DNA of 5,542 nucleotides from Acidobacteriota bacterium (GTDB lineage: Bacteria; Acidobacteriota; Terriglobia; Terriglobales; Acidobacteriaceae), in assembly GCA_021811745.1 (NCBI GenBank), contig JAJZNH010000580.1, positions 1 to 5,542 on the forward strand, written 5' to 3'. The number at the start of each line of letters is the position of its first letter. Positions within the stretch are counted from its first letter, which is position 1. Positions 1-5,542 of the stretch are shown piece after piece. The position numbers and the translations under genes were made by a program. The notes beneath the pieces were generated by a model. The model searched no databases. It was not told the origin of the DNA and saw only the letters and a program-made list of their open reading frames with translations.

Positions 1-796
1 GAAAGAATTTGAACAGGAGTTCCTCTTCCTCATTGCAGGCGGCGAAGAACTTCTCCATCTCGTCATTGGGGTAGGGAATGACTTCGGTAGGTGGGAAGGA
101 CATCTCCTTGAGAAAGGGCTTGGCGACACCGCTGCCGTTCTTGTTGAGGAAAGTGCTCACCGCCTGCATGATGTTGTAGCTCGTTCGGTCGGAAAGGTCT
201 TTCTTGTGTTTGAGAAGGAAGCTGCGAAATTCCTCGATGAATTTCTTGTCTACCTCGTCCATATAGGCTTCTGGCCTGAATTCGGTGAGGTAGCAGAGGC
301 GGTCCGCGTAAGTCTTCGGCGTCCTGACAGCGAGACCATAGCCGGACTTTCCCTTACGCTCATCGCACATCGAGAGATACTTTTGGACGGCACCACTCAC
401 GAGAACTCTTGAATCTTTAGGGGTCGGTGGGGTCTCACCCTGCTTGATCTCGTCACGCGGCGTCACAGGCGTCATTGCCTTGGGCGCCTCGTTTTCGGCG
501 CGATCGATTTTGCCCCCGGCTGCCGCATATGCGTCCTGGAGGGTCTTCTTCTTGTTCTCTTCCTGGATCACGCCGCCGGCCGCGACGTATGCCATCCCCA
601 GCCGCTTAACATGAAGCGCCTGGAGCACTGCCTCGGGATGATTTCCGGCGGGCTCCAGGTGCTTGCGCTTGTGGACGTACCAGCTTAGGTAGTATTCACC
701 ACAAGCGAGTTCCGACAGCTCTTCTGAGACCTTTCGATAGGTCCATTTTCCCTTGATTTTCGTACGCAGATAGAGGACAACCGCAAGATTGGCCAA
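1..796 (-). CDS. Tyrosine recombinase (phage/island integrase), 3' part cut by window edge
   Basis: The first 265 codons are visible and read on the minus strand without a stop. Residues 1-80 form an N-terminal region beginning MANLAVVLYLRTKIKG and containing GEYYLSWYV, like the small N-terminal domains of integrases. Residues about 81-130 are a charged, Pro-rich linker. Residues about 131-235 match a SAM-like core-binding domain (VQKYLSMC, RTPKTYADRL, FIEEFRSFLLKHKK, TSYNIMQAVSTFLN). Residues from about 239 (VIPYPNDEMEKFFAAC) start the catalytic domain; the Arg/His/Tyr active-site residues lie beyond the window, so activity cannot be judged. The start is a TTG at 796-794. It has AAGGAG at 804-809, 7 nt upstream, an in-frame TAG at 827-829, and no earlier ATG or GTG. 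The family performs site-specific integration and excision of mobile elements. The position 150 bp from the tRNA-Leu 3' end, reading away from it, supports that role. The family call is firm; the element type is unknown. Confidence 0.9.
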   Translation of the reverse strand, partial: MANLAVVLYLRTKIKGKWTYRKVSEELSELACGEYYLSWYVHKRKHLEPAGNHPEAVLQALHVKRLGMAYVAAGGVIQEENKKKTLQDAYAAAGGKIDRAENEAPKAMTPVTPRDEIKQGETPPTPKDSRVLVSGAVQKYLSMCDERKGKSGYGLAVRTPKTYADRLCYLTEFRPEAYMDEVDKKFIEEFRSFLLKHKKDLSDRTSYNIMQAVSTFLNKNGSGVAKPFLKEMSFPPTEVIPYPNDEMEKFFAACNEEEELLFKFF

Positions 797-849
797 GTCC
801 TTGCTCCTTCCTTCGTTAGACGGAAGCTAAGTGACTTGGAATGAAGTAC

Positions 850-889
850 TTCCAGCGGTTTCCAGCCGTTTCCAGTGGCTTCCAGCGGA
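850..889. repeat. Four tandem 10-bp direct repeats between integrase and tRNA
   Basis: The plus strand shows four exact-phase units: TTCCAGCGGT, TTCCAGCCGT, TTCCAGTGGC and TTCCAGCGGA. All share TTCCAG, with variation only in the last four bases. The 10-bp period is about one helical turn, so bound proteins would sit on the same DNA face. A 10-bp palindrome, GAAGTACTTC (843-852), overlaps the first unit. The strip lies on the element side of the att position and upstream of the integrase start. It may therefore be an arm-type integrase site, an excisionase site or an int operator. The repeats are seen directly; the role is inferred. Confidence 0.75.
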
Positions 890-900
890 AACCCAGAAGT

Positions 901-920
901 AGTAACAAATAGTAACAAGT
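901..920. repeat. Pair of adjacent 10-bp direct repeats
   Basis: AGTAACAAAT and AGTAACAAGT sit back to back and differ at one position. They lie 11 bp beyond the TTCCAG repeats and 26 bp before the tRNA 3' end. They again have one-turn spacing, so they could be a second set of recombinase or accessory-factor sites. The repeat is visible; the function is inferred. Confidence 0.55.
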
Positions 921-946
921 TTTCTAAGTGATTGATTCTAAAGGAC

Positions 947-970
947 TGGTGCCGAAGAAGGGACTCGAAC
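947..970 (-). other. Probable attachment-site core at the tRNA-Leu 3' end
   Basis: Elements with tyrosine integrases often recombine within the 3' end of a tRNA gene and restore it on insertion. Here the tRNA 3' end (T-arm and acceptor strand) faces the integrase start across a 150-bp strip holding short direct repeats. The exact core cannot be set from this window because the second copy would be at the far end of the element, to the left. The coordinates mark the most likely segment only. Confidence 0.45.
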
Positions 971-1033
971 CCCCACACCCTTGCGAGTACATGGACCTGA
1001 ACCATGCGCGTCTGCCAATTCCGCCACTTCGGC
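947..1033 (-). tRNA. tRNA-Leu, anticodon CAG
   Basis: An 87-nt class II tRNA. The acceptor strands GCCGAAG and CTTCGGC pair fully and are followed by discriminator A and encoded CCA. The D-arm closes with GCG/CGC. The anticodon stem CATGG/CCATG is perfect and its loop TTCAGGT gives anticodon CAG, reading the leucine codon CUG. The long variable arm (ACTC-GCAA-GGGT, with one G-U pair) is typical of leucine tRNAs. The T-loop is TTCGAGT on a stem with two G-U pairs. It is complete and should be functional, as expected if an integration next to it regenerated the 3' end. It lies on the same strand as the efflux gene upstream and the integrase downstream. Confidence 0.97.
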
Positions 1034-1079
1034 ACAAAAAATGGATCGAACGGCTTCCGTCCACCAGGCAGCAACTCTG

Positions 1080-1108
1080 AGTGTCGCAAAGGCGGATTGC
1101 GGTGTCAA
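1080..1108 (-). promoter_or_regulatory. Possible tRNA-Leu promoter
   Basis: On the minus strand a perfect -35 hexamer TTGACA (1103-1108) is followed, after 17 bp, by GACACT (1080-1085), a weak 3-of-6 match to the -10 consensus. A transcript would start about 40 nt before the mature tRNA 5' end. The position and the perfect -35 favour it; the poor -10 keeps confidence low. The rest of the 212-bp gap between the efflux stop and the tRNA (1034-1245) shows no gene. Confidence 0.35.
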
Positions 1109-1245
1109 CCTGCGGTTGCCCCCTCGTCTCACGGTAAGGCAGACAGAGGTGCCTTCCGGCCCGAGTCCGGTTGCTTCCGGCATCGCGACTGCATCCCGCA
1201 AAGAACTCCTACTGTGTAGCGGCAGATCGTGGGTGCTCGGTCCCA

Positions 1246-2905
1246 TCAGTGCACCGCAGAGCTTACCGTCTCTTCGCCCGGACGTCGCTTGCTGAGCAAA
1301 AAGGCCAACAGAATGAGCGCCATCGACGCCCACGACAGCTCCATGTAAACATCCTGATAACCCTGCATCTGCGCCTGCCGGTTAAGCTGGCCGTAGATGG
1401 TGGCCAGTGCCAGCCCATGACCGTTGGCGGGGCCAAAGGCGCTGCCCAGAATCCCGCTTAGCGCCTGCGTGCGCTGCTGAAAGGCCAAGTTGGCGGATTG
1501 CATGGCGCTTTGCAGGTGCTGCTGATGCCACATGGCCCGCGTGGTCACTTGTGCATTGGTCACGGCGATCAGAATGCTGCCACCGATGTTGCGCACGAAA
1601 TTGATCAGCCCCGCCACCTGGTTGCTCTCCTTCTTCGGCATGCCAACGTAAGCCGCGTTGGTGATAGAGATAAAGCAGAACGGAAGGGGCAGCATCGGCA
1701 CCACGCGCAGCCAGGAACACTCGGCAAAGCTCATCTGCAAGTTGGTCACGCTAGCCGCGTAGCGGAAGGTCAAGACCAGAAGCGTGAAGCCAATCAGCGT
1801 GAGTGTGCGCGCAGAGAACTTATTGGTGGCGATGCCTGCCAGGGGCATCATCACCACCAACGCCAAGCCGCCCGCCGTCAAAGCCAGCCCCGCGGTCATG
1901 GCCGTGTATCCCAGTAAAAGCTGCATGAACTGCGGCTGCAAGACGGTGTTGGCGTTGAGCACGCCGCCCACCAACAGCATGAGAAAGCAGCAAATAGTGA
2001 AGTTCTTAAATCGGAAGAGATTCAGGTTCATCAGCGGCTGCTTGCGGTTCCACTCCCACGCGATCAGGCCGATTATGCCGCCAACAAACAGCGCTGCGAA
2101 CAGGCGGATAAAATCTGAGGAGAACCAGTCCTTTTCTTCCCCCTTGTTGAGCATGATCTGCATGGCGCCCATGGCGACCGTGAGAAAGCTCAGGCCCAGG
2201 TAGTCTATGTTGGCGAGCAGGCCGCGGTCAGGTTTGATCCATGGCGGATCATCTACCATGCGCGCAACCAGGAAGAAGGCCAGAATGCCTACGGGAATGT
2301 TGATGAAGAAGATCCAGCGCCAGGAGTAGTTGTCCGTAATCCAGCCGCCCAGCGTGGGGCCAATCGAAGGCGCAAGCACGGCCACCAGGCCGTACAGAGC
2401 AAATGCCTGGCCGCGTTTGTCGGGCTCGAACGAATCGGCCATGATGGCCTGCGCCATCGGTTGCAGACCGCCCCCGCCCGCGCCCTGCAGCGCGCGAAAC
2501 ACGAGCAGCAGCGTGAGCGAGGGAGCCGCGCCGCAAAGAAAACTGGAGATAGTAAAAATCGTGATGCAGAGCACGAAGAAGTTGCGCCGCCCCATCACGT
2601 TCGAGATCCAGCCGCCCAGCGGCAGCACGATGGCGTTCGAGACCAGGTAGCTGGTGAGGACCCATGTGCTCTGGCTCTCGCTAGCCCCCAGATTACCGGC
2701 GATGTGGGGTAGCGCCACATTTGGCAATCGAGGTATCGAGCACTTCCATGAACGCTGCCAGTGCAACGGTCATCGCGATAATCCACGGATTCACCTGCGG
2801 CTTCCAGTGTGCATGCTCATCCACCGCAGGACTCACAACGGCCGCGGAGGGGTGGATTGCATCAGCGTCTCCCGGAAGCGTCAATGTGCCCTCAACTGCC
2901 GACAA
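1246..2905 (-). pseudogene. DHA2-family (EmrB/QacA-like) multidrug efflux MFS transporter, broken by a +1 frameshift
   Basis: This is a proton-driven inner-membrane drug exporter of the 14-TM major facilitator type. Correcting one base gives 552 residues, normal for the family. Seen after correction: WIIAMTVALAAFMEVLDTSIA at about 41-61, then NVALPHIAGNLGAS; motif A-like NVMGRRN at about 102-108; RALQGAGGGGLQP at about 137-149; and antiporter motif C, APSIGPTLGGW, followed by SWRWIFFINIPVG. At 2720-2722 the minus strand reads GCC AAA TGT GGC where the family needs GCC AAT GTG GCG. The uncorrected product ends after 70 residues. The likely start is TTG at 2905-2903, with AGGAG at 2914-2918, 8 nt upstream. 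No second lesion is visible, so this is either a recent mutation or a sequencing/assembly error in an intact gene. No membrane-fusion (EmrA/HlyD) partner is in the window. The substrate is unknown. Confidence 0.88.
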
Positions 2906-3219
2906 ACAGTAATCTCCTAGGGCTCGTTTCAAGCCGCTTCTAGTGCGACCTGTTCCGGATCCGGGTGGGTCTTGGTTGTGTCTAGCAACTGCCCTGGTGG
3001 GACACACGCCGACTTGCGAAACGCGTTCCTTTCCGCAGGCGGCGCAAGAAATCAAAAAATTGTGAAGCCTGAATGGGAAACTCGACGCGTTCCGCTCAGG
3101 GACTCTTCAGACTGTGTACTGTTCAATAGATTCTCTTCCCGGCCCTCAGGGTTCAGGATTCGGAACGCCTTGGCGTGGCGCTCGGCCCTCGTTTGCGAAC
3201 ATAGGGATGGAGGCGTGCG
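2906..3219. promoter_or_regulatory. Divergent intergenic region between efflux and dehydrogenase genes
   Basis: These 314 bp must hold the promoters of both divergent genes, but I see no convincing sigma70 pair for either. Visible structure includes a perfect 10-bp palindrome CCGGATCCGG at 2955-2964 and a 9-bp direct repeat ACGCGTTCC at 3021-3029 and 3085-3093. Either could be an operator for a shared regulator, though short repeats of this kind also occur by chance. No small gene is supported here. Confidence 0.3.
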
Positions 3220-4002
3220 ATGGACCCAAATGGGCGGGTAGCAGCGGTGACAGGCGGCAGGCAGGGGATTGGGAGGCGGACGGCAGAGTTGTTCGCCGCG
3301 CGAGGCCACAAAATTGCAATCATCGATCTCCACGAACCAGAGGAAACAGTTCGGGCCATCGAAGCCCAGGGCGGCGAGGCCGCCAGCTATCGCGGCGACC
3401 TGACCCAAGAAGAAGTCGTGGAGGATTTCGTCGCCATGGTCTTCGCCCGCTTTGGCCGCACCGATGTTCTGGTCAACAACGCTGGAATCAGCCTCATCTC
3501 ACCCGCTGAGAATACTTCTGCCGCGGAATTCCGGCGTGTGATCGATGTGAACCTGACGGCGCCGTTTCTGCTGTCGAAGGCCTTTGGCCGGAAGATGCTG
3601 GAGGCCAGCGGCGGTTCCATCATCAACGTCGCCTCAGTAGCAGGACTAGTTGCGGTCGCCGACCGCGCCGCCTACAACGCTTCCAAGCACGGATTGATCG
3701 GCCTAACGCGCACCCTGGCTGCGGAATGGGGCGGGCGGGGCGTGCGCGTGAATGCCGTATGTCCTGGTTGGGTGAAAACTGAGATGGATGTGGCCGACCA
3801 GGCAGGCGGAAGTTACACCGACACCGACATCACGGACCGTATTCCCATGGCCCGCTTTGCCAGTCCCGATGACGTTGCCCGCGCCATCGCCTTCCTAGCC
3901 GACCCGGAGGAAAGCGCCTTCGTGAATGGAACTGCGCTCTCCGTTGATGGAGGCTGGGCCGCCGACGGAAGCTGGCAATCAGTCCGTCTGAGCAAACGCT
4001 GA
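3220..4002 (+). CDS. Classical short-chain dehydrogenase/reductase (SDR), FabG-like
   Basis: A complete 260-residue cytosolic NAD(P)(H)-dependent oxidoreductase with a Rossmann fold. Motifs are all in place: TGGRQGIG nucleotide-binding loop (11-18), Asp36 at the end of strand beta-2, Asp60, NNAG (86-89), and catalytic Asn111, Ser139, Tyr152 and Lys156 (YNASK), followed by PGWVKT (182-187). Asp36 usually favours NAD(H) over NADP(H) in this family, so a catabolic alcohol or sugar dehydrogenase is somewhat more likely than the fatty-acid FabG step. The substrate cannot be named from sequence. The C-terminus extends past the usual VDGGW end (VDGGWAADGSWQSVRLSKR). The ATG has GGAGG at 3209-3213, 6 nt upstream, and an in-frame TAG at 3202-3204, which fixes the start. 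It is divergent from the efflux gene and convergent with ssb. Confidence 0.95.
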   Translation: MDPNGRVAAVTGGRQGIGRRTAELFAARGHKIAIIDLHEPEETVRAIEAQGGEAASYRGDLTQEEVVEDFVAMVFARFGRTDVLVNNAGISLISPAENTSAAEFRRVIDVNLTAPFLLSKAFGRKMLEASGGSIINVASVAGLVAVADRAAYNASKHGLIGLTRTLAAEWGGRGVRVNAVCPGWVKTEMDVADQAGGSYTDTDITDRIPMARFASPDDVARAIAFLADPEESAFVNGTALSVDGGWAADGSWQSVRLSKR

Positions 4003-4100
4003 GGCCTGCTCGACGCATTGCATTGCGTCAGGCGAATTGGGTGGAATTGAAAAGCACGTGAACACAGTGAACGGACCGGCGATCTGCCTGCAGGCACAGG
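4003..4100. other. Short convergent intergenic gap between SDR and ssb
   Basis: Both genes end into this 98-bp gap. It holds a 6-bp-stem hairpin (GACGCA/TGCGTC, 4012-4029, 6-nt loop) and a 12-bp palindrome TGCCTGCAGGCA (4085-4096) just past the ssb stop. Neither is followed by a T-tract on either strand, so an intrinsic terminator is not supported. Confidence 0.4.
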
Positions 4101-4559
4101 TCAGAACGGAATGTCGTCGTCGGTGATCTCGGCTGCCTGCGCGTAATCGTCCTGTCCCACGGGCGGGCGCTGGTCATAGCCGGCCGCGCTCGATGAAGGC
4201 GCCGCACGGTTCGAGCCCTCGTCGCGGCTGGAGAGTAGCGAAAGCTCCAAGACAACAATCTCGGTACGATAACGCTTGGCGCCGGTCTCCTTGTCGTCCC
4301 AACTGCGGGTCTGGATCTTGCCTTCCACGTACAGCTTCGAGCCTTTCTTCACGTAATCGCGCACAATCTCAGCCAGTCGCTTGAAGGCCACCAGGTTGTG
4401 CCATTCGGTGCGATCCTGCCAGTTACCTTGTCCATCCTGAAAGCGGTCGCTGGTGGCCAGCGTCAGATTGGCCACCACGGCGCCTCCAGCAGTGGAGCGA
4501 ATCTCAGGATCTTTGCCCACATTGCCCAATAAGATCACTTTATTCACGCTCTTGGCCAT
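4101..4559 (-). CDS. ssb: Single-stranded DNA-binding protein SSB
   Basis: A complete 152-residue protein. Residues 1-110 form the OB-fold: NKVILLGNVGKDPEIR, ANLTLATSDRF, TEWHNLVAFKRLAEI, KKGSKLYVEGKIQTRSW. Aromatic ssDNA-contact positions of E. coli SSB are kept as Trp53, Phe59 and Trp87; the position of its Trp40 is Phe40 here. A short disordered linker rich in Ser, Ala, Gln and Pro leads to the acidic tip ITDDDIPF, the conserved docking peptide for replication, repair and recombination partners. SSB acts as a tetramer coating ssDNA at forks and repair sites. The ATG is preceded by GGAG at 4571-4574, 11 nt upstream, a slightly long spacing. It stands alone here, without the rpsF/rpsR neighbours common in other phyla. 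An intact tip and normal length suggest a chromosomal housekeeping copy rather than a phage one. Confidence 0.97.
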   Translation of the reverse strand: MAKSVNKVILLGNVGKDPEIRSTAGGAVVANLTLATSDRFQDGQGNWQDRTEWHNLVAFKRLAEIVRDYVKKGSKLYVEGKIQTRSWDDKETGAKRYRTEIVVLELSLLSSRDEGSNRAAPSSSAAGYDQRPPVGQDDYAQAAEITDDDIPF

Positions 4560-4920
4560 ATTCGTACTCTCTCCCGCCAGCCATCGAAAGCCGGCCTCAA
4601 TGTTTGAAGGTATTTCCGATGAACAAAAGATCGAGTTCTCCGCTCATGCCCGGAGTCAGCCACTGCGCCTCCCCAAGCGATCCCGCGACCTATCCTTTGT
4701 CCTGAAGACTCCAGCTATGCCCACCCGAGCCCTGGCACTAGCGGCATCCACGCTTCCCGACGCGCACCTCGCATGGTCTGACAGGTAAATCAGAATCATA
4801 CTATAACCACGCCGACGGCATTCGAATTGAAACCACCCCAGGACAATCCCTGTAAAGCAGGAGCAGGAGCCGCGAAGGCCGTGACCTTGCCCAGTAGAGT
4901 GGAGTAGGGAGACAAAGACC
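4560..4920. other. Divergent intergenic region upstream of ssb and the DUF218 gene
   Basis: These 361 bp separate ssb (minus) from the DUF218 gene (plus). Apart from the plus-strand promoter candidate near 4778-4807 and the ribosome-binding sites, I see no gene or RNA with a recognisable fold. A GCAGGA direct repeat (two copies in tandem, about 4856-4868) lies in the DUF218 leader. The ssb promoter was not identified; A/T-rich sequence around 4796-4807 could serve both strands. Confidence 0.4.
4778..4807 (+). promoter_or_regulatory. Candidate sigma70 promoter for the DUF218 gene
   Basis: A -35 CTGACA (4778-4783, 5 of 6 to consensus) and a -10 TATAAC (4802-4807, 5 of 6) lie 18 bp apart. Transcription would start near 4814, leaving a leader of about 107 nt. 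An inverted repeat TCTGA...TCAGA (4777-4781 and 4790-4794) overlaps the -35 and spacer and could be an operator. Strength and use are inferred. Confidence 0.45.
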
Positions 4921-5542
4921 TTGACCGCCGTCCGCCGCCATCCCTCCGCTGCGGTTCGCAAACGTCCGCGCCGGCCCATTCGTCGCTGGCGCCTGAGCTG
5001 GCGAGCGCGACTGGCGCTCAGCGTCTTCGCGGCCGTTCTGGCGCTATTTGGCTGGGCCGCACTCGCGCGCAGCCTTGCGCCCACCTCCAACACCGCACTC
5101 CGCCGCTTCGATGCCATCATCGTTTTGGGCAGCCCCACGAACGCCGACGGCGACCCAACCCCCGTCCAGCTGGCCCGCGTAACCGAGGCCGTCCATGAAT
5201 ACGAACGGGGCGTTGCGGCACGGCTCATCCTCACCGGAGGCGCCGTGGCCAACCGCTTTGTCGAGGCGCGTGCAATGGCGCACACAGCCGAGGCGCAGGG
5301 CATCCCCGCCTCAGCCATCTTTGTCGAGCCTGCGGCGAGGGACACGATTCACAACGCCTGCTATGCCGAGCGCATCATGAAGCGCCATGGCTGGCGCTCG
5401 GCAGAGGTAGTTTCGAGCGCCGTCGATTTGCCCCGCGCCGGCCTCATTTTCAGCCGCTTGCCGCTTGCGTGGAGGGCACACGCGGCTCCAGCTCTCCAAC
5501 CGGAGCCAGCCTCGGATGCCGACGCCGCCGACCTGCTGGAAA
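4921..5542 (+). CDS. YdcF/SanA-like DUF218 membrane-anchored protein, 3' part cut by window edge
   Basis: 207 codons are visible before the right edge. Residues 1-28 are strongly basic (many Arg). Residues about 29-49 (ARLALSVFAAVLALFGWAALA) form one membrane segment. By the positive-inside rule the remainder lies outside the cytoplasmic membrane. The DUF218 domain begins at Asp64 (DAIIVLGS). It shows Arg86 (QLARV), LILTGGA (102-108), the VEARAMA helix with Glu115, and RDTIHNA, corresponding to the family's T/S-x-x-N segment. Members include E. coli YdcF, SanA and ElyC, linked to envelope integrity; the reaction is mostly unknown. The start is TTG at 4921, with AGGGAG at 4906-4911, 9 nt upstream, and an in-frame TGA at 4882-4884. 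No ATG exists before residue 119. The family call is firm; the specific role is not known. Confidence 0.85.
   Translation, partial: MTAVRRHPSAAVRKRPRRPIRRWRLSWRARLALSVFAAVLALFGWAALARSLAPTSNTALRRFDAIIVLGSPTNADGDPTPVQLARVTEAVHEYERGVAARLILTGGAVANRFVEARAMAHTAEAQGIPASAIFVEPAARDTIHNACYAERIMKRHGWRSAEVVSSAVDLPRAGLIFSRLPLAWRAHAAPALQPEPASDADAADLLE

Noticed and set aside
206..412. 68-codon plus-strand open frame inside the integrase region
   Set aside because: It lies wholly opposite the well-supported integrase frame and has no recognisable features.
1036..1060. Small hairpin (ACGG-AAG-CCGT) followed by six Ts on the minus strand just before the tRNA
   Set aside because: The stem is only 4 bp and the T-run begins 8 nt after it; a terminator here would also block the tRNA. 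It is more likely chance or leader sequence.
981..1333. Open frames across the tRNA and the gap beyond it on both strands
   Set aside because: They run through the tRNA-Leu gene (giving the familiar spurious EVAELADAHGSGP-type peptide) and have no protein-family signal.
2717..2727. Programmed +1 ribosomal frameshifting at the efflux gene
   Set aside because: No known +1 slippery signal (such as a rare or stop codon in the shift position) is present, and the family is not known to use frameshifting; an indel or sequencing error explains it better.
4012..4029. GACGCA/TGCGTC hairpin between SDR and ssb as a bidirectional terminator
   Set aside because: No T-tract on either side and only a 6-bp stem, so intrinsic termination is not supported.
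4656..5345. A 229-codon open frame on the minus strand opposite the DUF218 gene
   Set aside because: The plus strand encodes recognisable DUF218 motifs over most of this span, and the minus product shows no family features and low-complexity Ala/Arg/Ser runs. It is a shadow of GC-rich coding sequence.

Overview
The window looks like a chromosomal stretch of a moderately GC-rich bacterium. It captures one edge of a probable integrated element plus ordinary housekeeping and accessory genes. The DHA2-type transporter, the lone ssb gene and an integrase with a long N-terminal extension are, from memory of these families, most like Acidobacteriota (Terriglobia). This placement is an inference; no sequence search was run.

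Layout. Bases 1-796 (minus) are the 5' part of a tyrosine recombinase (integrase) that runs off the left edge. Bases 797-946 form a repeat-rich strip: four 10-bp direct repeats in exact tandem, then a second pair of 10-bp repeats. Bases 947-1033 (minus) are a complete tRNA-Leu(CAG) with encoded CCA. The integrase starts 150 bp beyond the tRNA 3' end and reads away from it, the usual geometry of an element integrated in a tRNA gene. The element would therefore extend leftwards, and everything right of the tRNA is probably host chromosome. Bases 1246-2905 (minus) are a 14-TM-type DHA2 (EmrB/QacA-like) drug-efflux gene. It is broken by one extra base near 2720-2722: the first 61 codons lie in one frame and the remaining 491 in another. 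Bases 3220-4002 (plus) are a classical short-chain dehydrogenase, divergent from the efflux gene across a 314-bp spacer. Bases 4101-4559 (minus) are ssb, convergent with the dehydrogenase. Bases 4921-5542 (plus) are the 5' part of a membrane-anchored YdcF/SanA-like (DUF218) protein that runs off the right edge.

Three of the five protein genes (integrase, efflux pump, DUF218 protein) appear to start with TTG behind a good Shine-Dalgarno sequence. Two of them are also cut by the window edges, so an ATG-only or complete-ORF-only reading would miss or mis-start them.

The genes do not form an obvious joint pathway, and I see no convincing new multi-gene system. The points most worth a second look are the element/tRNA junction with its helically phased repeats and the single-base frameshift in the efflux gene.
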